64,000 bases of DNA from contig NZ_JAACJE010000001.1 of NCBI RefSeq assembly GCF_010020825.1, forward strand, positions 3,348,001 to 3,412,000. The letters run 5' to 3'. The notes under the pieces were generated by a model, which searched no databases, was not told the DNA's origin, and saw only the letters and a list, made by a program, of their open reading frames with translations. Below are positions 8,090 to 16,900 of the stretch, in pieces. The position numbers and the translations under genes were made by a program. Position 1 is the stretch's first letter; each line of letters opens with the position of its first letter. The stretch comes from Acidovorax sp. 210-6. Its GTDB lineage: Bacteria > Pseudomonadota > Gammaproteobacteria > Burkholderiales > Burkholderiaceae_C.

Positions 8090-8464
8090 GGGAACTCCTC
8101 TCGGGCAGATGGGCGGGACGCCTCAGCGTCATCGTCTGCGTCATCCACCTCTCGCGCGGAAGAAAGGCATCTGTGGCAACGGGCCAGGGCGGCGCGCGCA
8201 TGCCACTGCACCGGACGAGGATGTGCCCGGCGGGGATTGGATGACGTCTGTGAGAGAAGAGCCGCCGGGCCTAGGAATCTGCGACCGGGGCGATGGACTG
8301 CGCCCACCCCGGCCCGACCCGAAAGGATCTGGGCGTTGAATGATGGGGTTCAAGGGCCAGCGGTTTCATGCGCCTGCCATTGTAGGGAGCAGGGCTGCAA
8401 GCCACAAGCATGTCGCACCTCGGCGTGTCAGTATTGGCGCGCCCGTGGCAAGCGCGAGGGAGGG
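8090..8464. other. Intergenic region between usp and cytochrome c gene
   Basis: 375 bases without a supported gene. The only structure I see is TTGAA-N8-TTCAA at 8336-8353, a perfect 5-bp inverted repeat. The short open frames here lack ribosome binding sites and look like GC-driven shadows. Confidence 0.5.
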
Positions 8465-9130
8465 TCAGCGGAAGCGCGGCTGCGGCACCACCTGCAGGTC
8501 CCCCTGCACCTTGCCGATGTACTGCGCCAGCGCCTTGAGCTCGTCGTTGGAGAACTGGCCGACCACGCCTGCCATCACGCCGTTGCTGCGGCCCACGTAG
8601 GCGTTCTTGCCGGTTTCCTTGTAGGACTTGAGGGCGACGAACAGATAGTCGGCATGCTGGCCGGCGATCTTGGGGTAGGACGGGTCGATGGGCTTGGCGA
8701 AGTTGTCGCCGTGGCAGGACACGCAGGCGCCCTTTTGCAGCAGCGCGGCCACGCGGGCATCGGGCTGGCGCTTGGGTGCCGCGGGCAACTCGGTGCCGCT
8801 CTTGCCATGCTGGGCATAGTAGGCGGACAGATCGGCAATGTCCTGCTCGGTCAGCGAGATGGCCACACCGCGCATGGTGGGGTGCTTGCGCTCGCCCTTG
8901 AGGTAGGCCTGCAGCGCCGAAGCCAGGTAGGCCGCGTTCTGGCCCGAAATCATCGGCACCTTGTGCACTTCAGGGAAGCTGGACTGGTAGCCCACGATGC
9001 CGTGGCAGCCGATGCACATGGCATTCTTTTGTTCACCGGCCTGGACGTTGCCCTGCACCTCCTGGGCGTGGATGGCGGCGGTCCCGCAAGCGACAGCCAA
9101 GGCAACGAGCATGTGGAGCGTCTTTTTCAT
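8465..9130 (-). CDS. Cytochrome c4-like dihaem cytochrome c
   Basis: The 221-residue precursor starts MKKTLHMLVALAVACGTAAIHAQ, a clear Sec signal peptide. The mature part has two haem c motifs, CIGCH (first domain) and CVSCH (second), with downstream methionines (MRG, VMAG) able to act as axial ligands. This two-domain layout is that of cytochrome c4, a periplasmic electron carrier between the bc1 complex and terminal oxidases. The ATG at 9130 is chosen because it begins the signal peptide; the frame stays open upstream to 9211. It is divergent from moxR. Confidence 0.88.
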   Translation of the reverse strand: MKKTLHMLVALAVACGTAAIHAQEVQGNVQAGEQKNAMCIGCHGIVGYQSSFPEVHKVPMISGQNAAYLASALQAYLKGERKHPTMRGVAISLTEQDIADLSAYYAQHGKSGTELPAAPKRQPDARVAALLQKGACVSCHGDNFAKPIDPSYPKIAGQHADYLFVALKSYKETGKNAYVGRSNGVMAGVVGQFSNDELKALAQYIGKVQGDLQVVPQPRFR

Positions 9131-9184
9131 TTTGCGAGCACAATCTTTGTGGAAGAGAACCCTGGGGCCCAGGCGCTGAAAATT

Positions 9185-9218
9185 ATTATAGCCAGCACCT
9201 GTCAAGCCCATTTGTCAA
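9185..9218 (-). promoter_or_regulatory. Candidate promoter for the dihaem cytochrome c gene
   Basis: On the minus strand there are two TTGACA hexamers (9213-9218 and 9200-9205) and a TATAAT (9185-9190). The spacings from the two hexamers to TATAAT are 22 and 9, neither ideal. The elements are strong matches but their pairing is unclear. Confidence 0.35.
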
Positions 9219-9237
9219 CGATACCGCATTTATTTTC

Positions 9238-10086
9238 ATGAAATTCCAAGGCTCCCAGAATTACGTCGCCACCCAGGACCTCATGCTGGCCGTGAACGCC
9301 TCTATCCGACTGCAGCGCCCCTTGCTCGTCAAGGGCGAGCCCGGCACCGGCAAGACCATGCTGGCCGAGGAAGTGGCCCAGGCGCTGGACATGCCGCTGC
9401 TGCAGTGGCACATCAAGTCCACCACCAAGGCGCAGCAGGGTTTGTATGAATACGACGCCGTGAGCCGCCTGCGCGACAGCCAGCTGGAAGGCAGCAGCGA
9501 GCGCGTCAAGGACATCCGCAACTACATCGTGCAGGGCGTGCTGTGGCAGGCCTTCACGGCCGACCGCCCGGTGGCACTGCTGATCGATGAGATCGACAAG
9601 GCCGACATCGAATTCCCCAACGACCTGCTGCGCGAGCTCGACCGCATGGAGTTCTACTGCTACGAAACGCGCGAGCTCATCAAGGCCAAGCACCGTCCGC
9701 TGGTGTTCATCACTTCGAACAACGAAAAGGAACTGCCCGACGCCTTTCTGCGCCGCTGCTTCTTCCACTTCATCAAGTTCCCCGAGCCCGACACCATGCG
9801 CCAGATCGTCGGCGTGCACTTCCCCACGCTCAAGGGCGATCTGCTCTCGGTGGCCATGAAGACCTTCTACGACGTGCGCAACCTGCCGGGCCTGAAAAAG
9901 AAGCCTTCCACCTCCGAGCTGCTGGACTGGCTCAAGCTGCTGGTGGCCGAAGACATTCCGCTGTCGGCCCTGCAAAGCGCCGACAACAAGGTGTCGGTGC
10001 CGCCGCTGGTGGGAGCCTTGCTGAAAAACGAGCAGGACGTGAGCCTGTTCGAAAAGCTGGTGTTCATGAACCAGAGGAACAGATAA
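9238..10086 (+). CDS. MoxR-type AAA+ ATPase
   Basis: 282 residues with Walker A GEPGTGKT (about 33-40), Walker B LLIDEIDKAD (near 117-126), sensor-1 FITSNNEKELPDAFLRRC (about 158-175) and a C-terminal helical lid. MoxR ATPases work with von Willebrand A proteins as chaperones that mature or activate enzyme complexes. Its usual partner, a CoxE-like VWA protein, lies 0.8 kb downstream on the same strand, separated here by a long repeat and a GNAT gene. Confidence 0.9.
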   Translation: MKFQGSQNYVATQDLMLAVNASIRLQRPLLVKGEPGTGKTMLAEEVAQALDMPLLQWHIKSTTKAQQGLYEYDAVSRLRDSQLEGSSERVKDIRNYIVQGVLWQAFTADRPVALLIDEIDKADIEFPNDLLRELDRMEFYCYETRELIKAKHRPLVFITSNNEKELPDAFLRRCFFHFIKFPEPDTMRQIVGVHFPTLKGDLLSVAMKTFYDVRNLPGLKKKPSTSELLDWLKLLVAEDIPLSALQSADNKVSVPPLVGALLKNEQDVSLFEKLVFMNQRNR

Positions 10087-10087
10087 G

Positions 10088-10225
10088 AGCATCCCCCTGT
10101 GTCGCTTCGCTCCATCCCCCTTCTCTCGAATTGCTGCGCAATTCGGGAAGGGGGACGCTCCCAGCGCGGCGGGGCGGCCCTTGCGCGGGAGCCCTGGCGG
10201 GGGCAGCGCCAGTCTCAGGGGCCAC
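10088..10225. repeat. Long intergenic repeat, copy 2 (inverted relative to copies 1 and 3)
   Basis: Follows the moxR stop codon. Has CTCTCGAATTGCTGCGCAATTCGGG, a palindromic centre split here as CTCTCGAATTGC and TGCGCAATTCGGG, between C-run and G-run arms, then GGCGGGGCGGCCCTTGCGCGG, i.e. the reverse of the core seen in copies 1 and 3. It separates moxR from the GNAT gene. Confidence 0.75.
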
Positions 10226-10268
10226 GGATGATGTACGCGATATGGAAAACTGACATCGGAGCCAACGC

Positions 10269-10868
10269 ATGAGTTTTGTTCAACCCGTTGTGATGCGAGA
10301 CCGCAACGTGCGCCTGGAGCCCCTGGGCCTGGAACACGTAGCGGGTCTGGCCGATGCCGCTGCCGACGGAGAACTGTGGAAGCTGCGCATCACCTCGGTG
10401 CCCGAGCCGCAGGACACGCGCGCCTACATCGAAACCGCGCTGGAGGGACGTGCCCAAGGCCACCGCTTTGCCTTTGCCGTGCTGGACGACGCCAGCGGCC
10501 AGGTGCTGGGCAGCACCAGCTTCCACGACATCCTGCCGGCCGTGCGCCGCGTGGAGATCGGCTGGACCTGGTACCGCAAGAGCGTGCAGCGCACCCACGT
10601 CAACACCACCGCCAAGCTGCTGATGATGGGGCACGCCTTTGACCAGCTCGCCTGCCACGTGGTGGGCTGGCGCACCGACAACTTCAACTTCGCCAGCCAG
10701 CGCGCCATCGAACGCCTGGGCGCCAGGAAGGACGGCGTGATCCGCGGCCATGCACTGCGCCGCGACGGCACCATCCGCGACACCGTGATGTACAGCATGC
10801 GCAGCGGCGAATGGCCCGAGGCCCGCGCACAGTTGCTATACCTTTTGCAGCGCCATGCGCAGGATTGA
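10269..10868 (+). CDS. GNAT family N-acetyltransferase (RimJ/RimL type)
   Basis: 199 residues with the RimL-like layout: VRLEPLGLEHVAGLADAA at about 13-30, VLGSTSFHDI (strand before the acetyl-CoA loop), EIGWTWYRKSVQRTHVNTTAK (acetyl-CoA contact region) and NFASQRAIERLGARKDGVIR, the typical C-terminal helix and strand. It would transfer acetyl from acetyl-CoA to an amine; the substrate is unknown. Its last codons and stop lie inside a short palindromic repeat that runs into the next gene's start. Its place between moxR and the VWA gene looks like a later insertion. Confidence 0.85.
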   Translation: MSFVQPVVMRDRNVRLEPLGLEHVAGLADAAADGELWKLRITSVPEPQDTRAYIETALEGRAQGHRFAFAVLDDASGQVLGSTSFHDILPAVRRVEIGWTWYRKSVQRTHVNTTAKLLMMGHAFDQLACHVVGWRTDNFNFASQRAIERLGARKDGVIRGHALRRDGTIRDTVMYSMRSGEWPEARAQLLYLLQRHAQD

Positions 10869-10892
10869 CGGGCGCTAGAGGCTATTTTTATG
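10831..10892. repeat. Short multi-hairpin repeat spanning GNAT 3' end and VWA gene start
   Basis: GTTGCTATACCTTTTGC..GACGGGCGCTAGAGGCTATTTTTATG follows the repeat consensus. It supplies the GNAT stop codon and ends on the ATG of the VWA gene. Confidence 0.65.
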
Positions 10893-12077
10893 TTGATTGA
10901 TTTTTTCTACACCCTGCGCGCCGCCAAGCTCCCGGTATCGGTGAAGGAGTACCTCACCCTGCTCGAAGCGCTGGAGGCTGGCGTGGTGGGGCCGCGCTCC
11001 GAGGACGCCTGGAGCCTGGACGATTTCTACTTCATGGCGCGCACCGCGCTGGTCAAGGACGAAAAGCACTTCGACAAGTTCGACCGTGCCTTTGCGGCGT
11101 ACTTCAAGGGCGTGGAAATGGTGGCCGACTTCACCAAGGAGATCCCCGCCGACTGGCTGCGCAAGGTGCTGGAGCGCGAACTGAGCCCCGAGGAAAAGGC
11201 CGCGATCCAGAAAATGGGCTGGGACGAGCTCATGGAGACGCTGAAAAAGCGCCTCGAAGAGCAGAAAGAACGCCACGAAGGCGGAAACAAGTGGATCGGC
11301 ACCGGCGGCACCAGCCCCTTTGGTCACGGCGGCTACAACCCGCAGGGCGTGCGCATTGGTGGTGCGGGCAAGAACCGCAGCGCCGTCAAGGTGTGGGAAC
11401 AGCGCGCCTACCGCGACTATGACGACCAACAAGAGCTGGGCACGCGCAACATCAAGGTCGCGCTGCGGCGCCTGCGCAAGTTCGCACGCGAAGGGCACGA
11501 GCTGGAACTCGATCTGCCCGACACCATCCGCAGCACCGCGGCCAACGCGGGCTTTCTGGACATCAAGATGGTGCCCGAGCGCCACAACAACGTGAAGGTG
11601 CTGCTGCTCATGGACGTGGGCGGCACCATGGACGAGCACATCCAGCGCGTGGAGGAACTCTTCAGTGCCGTGAAGGCCGAGTTCAAGCACCTGGAGTTCT
11701 ACTACTTCCACAACTGCGTGTACGACTTCGTCTGGAAGAACAACCGCCGCCGCTTTGCCGAGAAGTTCCCCACCTGGGACATCATCCGCAAGTACAACAA
11801 GGACTACAAACTCATCTTCGTGGGCGACGCCACCATGAGCCCCTACGAGATCCTGCAGCCTGGCGGCAGCGTGGAATACAACAACGAGGAAGCCGGGGCC
11901 GAGTGGCTTCAGCGCCTGACGCACGCCTTCCCCCGCTACGCCTGGGTCAACCCCGAGCCCCAGGGCGTGTGGGAGTACCGCCAGAGCATCAGCATCATCC
12001 AGCAGCTCATGGGCCACCGCATGTTCCCTTTGTCACTCAAAGGCCTCGAAGACACCATGCGCCTGCTGTCAAAATAG
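10890..12077 (+). CDS. CoxE-like von Willebrand factor A domain protein
   Basis: 395 residues. The N-terminal ~200 are helical and charged, including an EKKRLEEQKERHE-type stretch near 113-130. The C-terminal VWA fold begins VKVLLLMDVGGTMDEHIQRV at about 233-252, which holds the metal-site loop, and continues with LIFVGDATMSPYEI. The loop reads D-x-G-G-T where the classical MIDAS is D-x-S-x-S. Such proteins pair with MoxR ATPases to activate metalloenzymes, as in CoxD/CoxE for carbon monoxide dehydrogenase. No obvious client enzyme gene is in the window. It ends four bases before tamA. Confidence 0.85.
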   Translation: MLIDFFYTLRAAKLPVSVKEYLTLLEALEAGVVGPRSEDAWSLDDFYFMARTALVKDEKHFDKFDRAFAAYFKGVEMVADFTKEIPADWLRKVLERELSPEEKAAIQKMGWDELMETLKKRLEEQKERHEGGNKWIGTGGTSPFGHGGYNPQGVRIGGAGKNRSAVKVWEQRAYRDYDDQQELGTRNIKVALRRLRKFAREGHELELDLPDTIRSTAANAGFLDIKMVPERHNNVKVLLLMDVGGTMDEHIQRVEELFSAVKAEFKHLEFYYFHNCVYDFVWKNNRRRFAEKFPTWDIIRKYNKDYKLIFVGDATMSPYEILQPGGSVEYNNEEAGAEWLQRLTHAFPRYAWVNPEPQGVWEYRQSISIIQQLMGHRMFPLSLKGLEDTMRLLSK

Positions 12078-12081
12078 CCGC

Positions 12082-13935
12082 ATGCCACGCCACGCCCCGA
12101 CGCCGGCCCGATGGTCGGCGTTGCTGTTTTTCTGCCTGGTGCTGACGGGCTGCAGCCTTTGGCCCCGCGCGAACGACGCGGACCCGGAAGGCCAACCCGG
12201 CACACCCCTGGCCTTTGAGGTGCGCGTCCAGGCCCCGGATGCGCTGCGCCCGCTGCTGGAACAGCACCTGGAGCTGCAACGCTTTCGCCACCTGCCCGAC
12301 CTGCGTGCCGACGAGCTCGAACGCCTGCGCGATGCCGCCGCCGCCAACGCCCGCGAACTGCTGGCCACCCAGGGCTACTTCTCACCCGATGTGCAGGTGC
12401 TGCTGACGCAGGCGCCCCCAGGCAGCCCCACCGCACAACACATCCGCGTGCAGGTGGAGCCCGGCCCCCGCACCCAGGTTGCACAGGTGGACATCCGCCT
12501 GCAAGGCCCTGGCGCACAAGCCCCCGGTGCCGAGCGCCTGCAGCAAGGCCTGCAATCGGCATGGACGCTGCCCAGTGGACAGCCCTTCACCCAGGACGCC
12601 TGGGACAACGCCAAACAGCAGGGCCTGCGCACGCTGCAAACGCGGCGCTACCCGGCGGCACGCATCGCCCACAGCCGCGCCGACATCGATGCCCCACAGC
12701 ACCAAGCACGCCTGGCCGTGCACTACGACAGCGGCCCGCTGTACCGCTTTGGTGCGCTGCAGGTGCAGGGCAGCGAGCGCTATGGCAGCGACACCGTGCA
12801 CCGCATCGCCCGCCTGCCCCTGGGCAGCACCTACGACGAAACCGCCCTGCTCGACGCGCAGCAGCGCCTGGCCGACAGCGGCTATTTCGACGCCGTGTTC
12901 CTGAGCCTCGCGCCCGAAGTGCAAGACCCGCTCTCCGCCCCCGTTCTGGCCCAGGTGCGAGAAGCACCGCTGCAGAAATGGGTGCTGGGCGTGGGCGCCT
13001 CCACCGACAGCGGCCTGCGCCTGTCGGTGGACCACACACACAACCGCTTGCCCTGGCTGGGCTGGCGCGCCCTGAGCAAGATCGGCTGGGACCGCAACAC
13101 CCAGTCCCTGACCACCGACTGGACCGGCCTGCCGCACGACAGCGGCTGGCGCTGGTTCACCGGCGCCCTGGTGCAGCGCGATGCCACGGGCAGCACCATG
13201 GTGCACAGCAGCCGCCTGCGCGCAGGCCGCGCCAAGAGCAGCCAACGCATCGACCGCTCCCTGGCACTGCAATACGACAGCGCAGACAGCCAGGGCGTCG
13301 GCGCCCCTCCCTCCAGCGCCGCCCTGGGCCTGCACTACGCCTGGACGGGACGCTACTTCAACCAGCCCACCAACCCCACGCGCGGCTGGGGCCTGGCCTG
13401 GGAACTGGGCCTGGGCCACACCCTGCGCCCCGAGCGCGACCCCTACGTACGCGCACTGGTGCGCTGGCTGCATTACCAGCCGCTGGGGCAGGTCGGCAAG
13501 GCCACGAAGCCCGGCCCCAGGGCGCGCATCGCCTGGCGCGCCGAGGGCGGCGCCGTTCTGGCGCGCGATGGCACGCCCGTGCCGGTGAGCCAGTTGTTCG
13601 TGACCGGTGGTGACACCACAGTGCGCGGCTACGGCTACCACAGCATTGGCGCGCGCACCACGGCAGGCCAGACCACCGGCGGCCGCTACCTGGTCGTGGG
13701 CAGCATGGAATGGCAGCACCCCCTGGTGCTGGATGGCGCCCCGTCGGACTGGGAAAGCGCCTTGTTTCTGGATGCAGGCGCCGTGGCCGACCAGCCTGGC
13801 GACCTGCACGCCCGCGTGGGTGTGGGTGCAGGCCTGCGCTGGCGCAGCCCGGTGGGGCCGGTGCAGGCCGACCTGGCCTACGGCGTGCAGGAGCGCAAGC
13901 TGCGCCTGCACTTGCGCCTGGGCTTTCGCTTCTGA
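12082..13935 (+). CDS. tamA: Outer-membrane translocation and assembly protein TamA
   Basis: 617 residues of the BamA/Omp85 superfamily. A signal sequence ends with a lipobox-like LTGC at residues 20-23, followed by POTRA-type repeats (about 45-300) and a C-terminal 16-strand barrel. Barrel hallmarks are VTGGDTTVRGYGYHSIG (VRGY of the lid loop, about 510-526) and the C-terminal aromatic end LRLGFRF. TamA in the outer membrane works with TamB to insert autotransporters and supports lipid transport. The possible lipobox is unusual for TamA. The stop overlaps the tamB start by one base (TGATG), so translation is probably coupled. Confidence 0.92.
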   Translation: MPRHAPTPARWSALLFFCLVLTGCSLWPRANDADPEGQPGTPLAFEVRVQAPDALRPLLEQHLELQRFRHLPDLRADELERLRDAAAANARELLATQGYFSPDVQVLLTQAPPGSPTAQHIRVQVEPGPRTQVAQVDIRLQGPGAQAPGAERLQQGLQSAWTLPSGQPFTQDAWDNAKQQGLRTLQTRRYPAARIAHSRADIDAPQHQARLAVHYDSGPLYRFGALQVQGSERYGSDTVHRIARLPLGSTYDETALLDAQQRLADSGYFDAVFLSLAPEVQDPLSAPVLAQVREAPLQKWVLGVGASTDSGLRLSVDHTHNRLPWLGWRALSKIGWDRNTQSLTTDWTGLPHDSGWRWFTGALVQRDATGSTMVHSSRLRAGRAKSSQRIDRSLALQYDSADSQGVGAPPSSAALGLHYAWTGRYFNQPTNPTRGWGLAWELGLGHTLRPERDPYVRALVRWLHYQPLGQVGKATKPGPRARIAWRAEGGAVLARDGTPVPVSQLFVTGGDTTVRGYGYHSIGARTTAGQTTGGRYLVVGSMEWQHPLVLDGAPSDWESALFLDAGAVADQPGDLHARVGVGAGLRWRSPVGPVQADLAYGVQERKLRLHLRLGFRF

Positions 13936-16900
13936 TGGGCACCATGCCGCGCCGCACCCCACCCGCCTCAATCAGAGTGAAACACTACACTAGCGCGCCC
14001 AGCCCCGAGGTGTTTGCCGCTGGCGCGAGCCGGCCCAGCGGCCCCAACCCTTACGCAGCCGCCTCTGGCCAGGGCGCAAGCGCCAGCACACCGCCGCAGC
14101 GCAAGCCCTGGCTGCTACCGCTGCTGGGCCACGCCCTGGTGCGCGCGGGCGCCCTGGTGCTGCTGGCCTGCACGGCCCTGCTCGTGTGGCTGCACCTGCC
14201 CGGCTCACTGGCCACGGCGGTGCAATGGATCACCCCGCTGCTGCCCGCAGGCCAACAGATCGAGGCCCAGGGTGTGCAGGGCAGCCTGCGCCATGGGGGC
14301 CGCATGGCCTCGCTGCGCTGGAGCGGCCCCGGCCTGCAGGTGCAGGCCCAAGACGTGCAGATCGCCTGGGACCTTGCCACGCTCCTGCAAGGCCGCGTGG
14401 TGCTCAGCCGCCTGCGGGCCGCACAGCTTGCGCTGACCCACACCCCCCAGCCCAGCGCTGCCCAGCGCGACACAACCGCGCCAACACAGCTCGGCCTGCC
14501 CCTGCGCGTGGACATGCCAGCGCATATCGGTCAGATCGTCTGGAACGGCCAGCCCCTCGCGCAAGACCTGCAAGCCCACTACGGGTACGACGGCAGCACG
14601 CACCGGCTGGAGCTCGCCCAGTTGCAGGTGGCCCAGGGCCGCTACCAGGCCAGTGGCACGCTGCAGGCACAGGCCCCCATGGCACTGGACGTGCAAGCCC
14701 AAGGCCAGGTGCACACCACCACGCCAACCGGGCAGGACCTGGTCCTTCAGGCACAGGCCCGGCTGCAAGGCCCTCTGGCCGGGGCCGATGCCCTGCTGCG
14801 GTTGCAGGCCCGGCTGCAGCCCGACACAGCACACGCCCCCACCACGCACTCCACCGCCCAGATCGACGCCACCATCGCGCCCTGGGCCGCGCAGCCACTG
14901 CGCCAGGCCCAAGCCAAGCTACAGGCGCTGGACTTGGCCATTCTGTGGCCCCAGGCACCGCACACCGCGCTGCAAGGCAACGTGCAGGTGCAGCCCGAAG
15001 GTGCGGGCTGGCAGATCGAGGCCCAGTTGAGCAACCCGCAGCACGGCCCCTGGGACCAGCAGCGCCTGCCCCTGCAGGCCCTGCAAGCCAGCGCCCACTA
15101 CGACGGTACGCTGTGGGAGCTGGCCCAGGCCCGTCTGCAGGCAGGCAGCGGCCACATGACCCTGCAAGGCCGCTACCACCCCGCGGACAAGGCCCTGGAA
15201 GGCGGCGCCCAGTTGCACGCCTTCAACCCCGCTCTGCTGCACAGCGCCTGGGCGCCACAGCCCCTCAGTGGATCGCTGCTGGCACGGCAGAACGCCACGG
15301 GCCTGGACTGGCGCGTGGACCTACAGGCCGACGCGCGCCGCACAGCGCCTGGGCCGGGCCTGCGGTTGGACCATGCCCGTGCCCAGGGCCGCTGGCACGA
15401 CCGCACCTTGCAGATCGACCGCCTGGACCTGCAAGCCCTGCAGGCCCGTGTGCAAAGCCCAGGGCTGGAACTGCGCTGGGCCGATGCCCCCCAGGCGCGT
15501 GGCCGTCTGACCCTGGCGCTGCCCGGCGCCAGCGCCCAGGCCAGCGGGCACTGGAGCGCCCACAGCGGCGCAGGCCAGGCCCAGGTGGACGTGCAGCAGG
15601 CAGCCCAGGTGCAGGCCTGGCTGCGCAGCCTGCCCGGCCTGCCACCCGGCGCACTGGATGCGGGCACGGCCCAGGGCCAGGCCCGGCTGGACATGCGCTG
15701 GCAAGGGGGCTGGAAAGACGGCCTGGCAGTACCCACGGGCACTGGCCGCAATGCCCCAAGCCCCCCACCCCAGCTCGAAGCCACGCTGAGCGCCCCGCGT
15801 CTGGAATGGATGACCCGCGCGGCGGACAACCCAGCGGCCACCACCGTGCAATGGCGCGATGTGCAGGCCCGTTTCAACGGTAACGCCGCGCAAGCCCAGC
15901 TCGACCTGGACGCCCAGGCCCTCACCCAAGGCCAGCGCCTGCGCCTGCAGACGCGCCTGAGCGGCGGCCAGAAGGCCCCAGCGGGCGACTCCCCCGCCAC
16001 TGCGGCATGGCACGCCCAGATCGCTACCCTGCAACTGACGGCCCAGCCCACAGCGGCAGGCGCAGGCCAGCCCTGGCTGCTGGCCCTGGCCGAACCGCTG
16101 CCCTTGGCGCTGCACACCGAGCCCGGCCCCACACTGGCCTTGCAGGCGGATGCGGGCTCGGCCCACCTCAGCGGGCCCCAGCCCGGCCGCACGCTGCTGC
16201 GCTGGGAGCGCCAGCGCCTGCGCACGCACCCGACCCAGCCCTGGCAATGGCAGAGCCGTGGCACGCTGGAGGGCCTGCCGCTGGCCTGGCTGGCCGCGCT
16301 TGCGCCCCCATCAAGCACCCCATGGCCTGCCACGGCGCAAGGCGTCGCCCCCCTGCTGTTGAAGGGCCGCTGGGACACCGAAGGCGGCGCCCGACCACGC
16401 CTGGACGCCCGCCTGCAGCACGAAAGCGGCGACCTGCCCTTGCCCCTGATCGAAACCAGCGCCGCACCCCAATCCGCAGGGGTGCGCGCCTTGGCCGCGC
16501 AGCTGGAAACCGACGGCACCACCCTGAGCGCCCAGCTGCACTGGGACAGCGCACGCGCAGGCACACTGGAGCTGCAGGCATCCACACAAATCGCGCGCAC
16601 GGACCAGGGCTGGCTCTGGCCCGAACAAGCCCCCGTGGCAGCGCAGATGAACGCCCAACTGCCGCAACTGGGCGTGTGGTCGGCCCTGGCGCCGCCGGGC
16701 TGGCGTGTGCAGGGCACGCTGGACACGCAGGCCACCCTGTCGGGCACGCGCAGCCAGCCGCGCTGGCACGGCAAGCTGGCGGCTGATGGCTTTGCGCTGC
16801 GCTCGGTGCTGGACGGCGTGGACCTGCGCGACGGCCGCCTGCGCGCCACGCTGCAGGGCGACCGCATCGCGATCACCGAACTGCAGCTGCACGGCAGCCC

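Noticed and set aside
13710-13934. Upstream extension of the tamB frame
   Set aside because: It overlaps the tamA barrel end in another frame; the ATG at 13935 coupled to the tamA stop is the natural start.
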